A DNA stretch of 50,767 bases from SIG77 sp045589595. GTDB lineage: Bacteria; Verrucomicrobiota; Lentisphaeria; Victivallales; UBA1829. This document shows positions 50,618 through 50,767 of the stretch, piece after piece; positions within the stretch are counted from its first letter, which is position 1; every line of letters begins with the position of its first letter. The stretch is from the NCBI GenBank assembly GCA_045589595.1, contig JAZNPK010000016.1, positions 1-50,767 of the forward strand, in the 5' to 3' direction. The notes below the pieces were generated by a model. That model ran no database searches, was not told the origin of the DNA, and worked only from the letters and a program-made list of their open reading frames with translations. Made by a program: the position numbers and the translations under genes.

Positions 50618-50713
50618 CCGCTGCGCCAGATGAGAGCCAGGCCGTCCCATATAAATTCTTCAACTTTATCGCCGTAAATTGCTTTTGCAATCTGTCCGTC
50701 AATGTTGTATTCA
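50618..50713 (-). other. inverted duplicate of the RHS gene end
   Basis: These 96 bases are the reverse complement of about 50436-50531, with five visible differences near its 5' half (for example CAGATG against CAAATG). Because it lies between two adapter copies it is best explained as a chimeric read from a related RHS copy or strain, not as a genomic inverted repeat. Confidence 0.85.
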
Positions 50714-50767
50714 AAGTCGGAGGCCAAGCGGTCTTAGGAAGACAAGTGTTAACTACAACTCCTTGGC
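50714..50767 (+). other. second adapter copy, cut by contig end
   Basis: Identical to 50534-50587, i.e. the same forward adapter, the same barcode-like 10 bases and the beginning of the second adapter, running off the contig. Confidence 0.93.

Noticed and set aside
50436..50713. Genomic inverted repeat or transposon end in the RHS gene
   Set aside because: The two arms are separated by a complete library adapter, so the symmetry is a sequencing or assembly artefact.

Overview
The window looks like a contig from a Gram-negative bacterium of the PVC group, most likely a gut-type Lentisphaerota (Victivallales). This is an inference. It rests on moderate GC coding DNA with AT-rich intergenic promoters, an outer-membrane toolkit (lipoprotein efflux channel, Lnt, alpha-2-macroglobulin plus PbpC), and a large rhamnosidase-like glycoside hydrolase with sugar-oxidoreductase neighbours of a kind common in that phylum. 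No rRNA or other strict marker is present.

Layout. 0.2-4.1 kb (+): outer membrane channel, peptide deformylase, a membrane protein and a CDC123-like ATP-grasp protein. 4.1-8.9 kb (-): a tight nadB, pcnB, AAA+ ATPase, tadA operon whose last three genes overlap by 1-4 bases. 9.0-11.0 kb (+): lnt. 11.0-12.3 kb: a gene-free array of shuffled hairpin modules, with a second member of the family at 22.8-23.0 kb. 12.5-19.4 kb (+): alpha-2-macroglobulin and pbpC, overlapping. 19.4-22.5 kb (-): recJ, tRNA-Leu(UAA), AmpG-like transporter. tRNA-Leu(CAG) lies at 22.7 kb. 23.1-30.1 kb (-): four NAD(P)-dependent oxidoreductases and a 1016-residue glycoside hydrolase. 30.2-33.4 kb (-): a WecA/CapD-type fusion, tRNA-Leu(CAA) and fructose-bisphosphate aldolase. 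33.6-39.7 kb (-): AddA/AddB-type helicase-nuclease pair. 39.8-45.1 kb (-): dnaE translationally coupled to a secreted helical protein.

From tRNA-His at 45.3 kb onward the contig becomes accessory: an ATGAAGC/GCTTCAT hairpin array beside a four-helix-bundle gene that lacks an ATG/GTG/TTG start, a broken IS4-type transposase, a broken DUF2924 fragment, a lyase-like protein, then AT-rich remnants (toxin-tail-like, small secreted protein, truncated hydrolase, RHS-repeat protein). The last ~234 bases are not genomic as assembled: they contain two copies of an MGI/BGI DNBSEQ library adapter separated by an inverted, slightly diverged copy of the RHS gene.

Most intriguing are the two hairpin-mosaic families (11-12.3 and 22.8-23 kb; 45.4-45.6 kb). 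In both, short linkers are conserved while stem sequences vary and stay self-complementary. The second array lies next to an Avd/S23-like four-helix-bundle gene. Starts, promoters and folds were worked out by eye; no database search or folding program was run.
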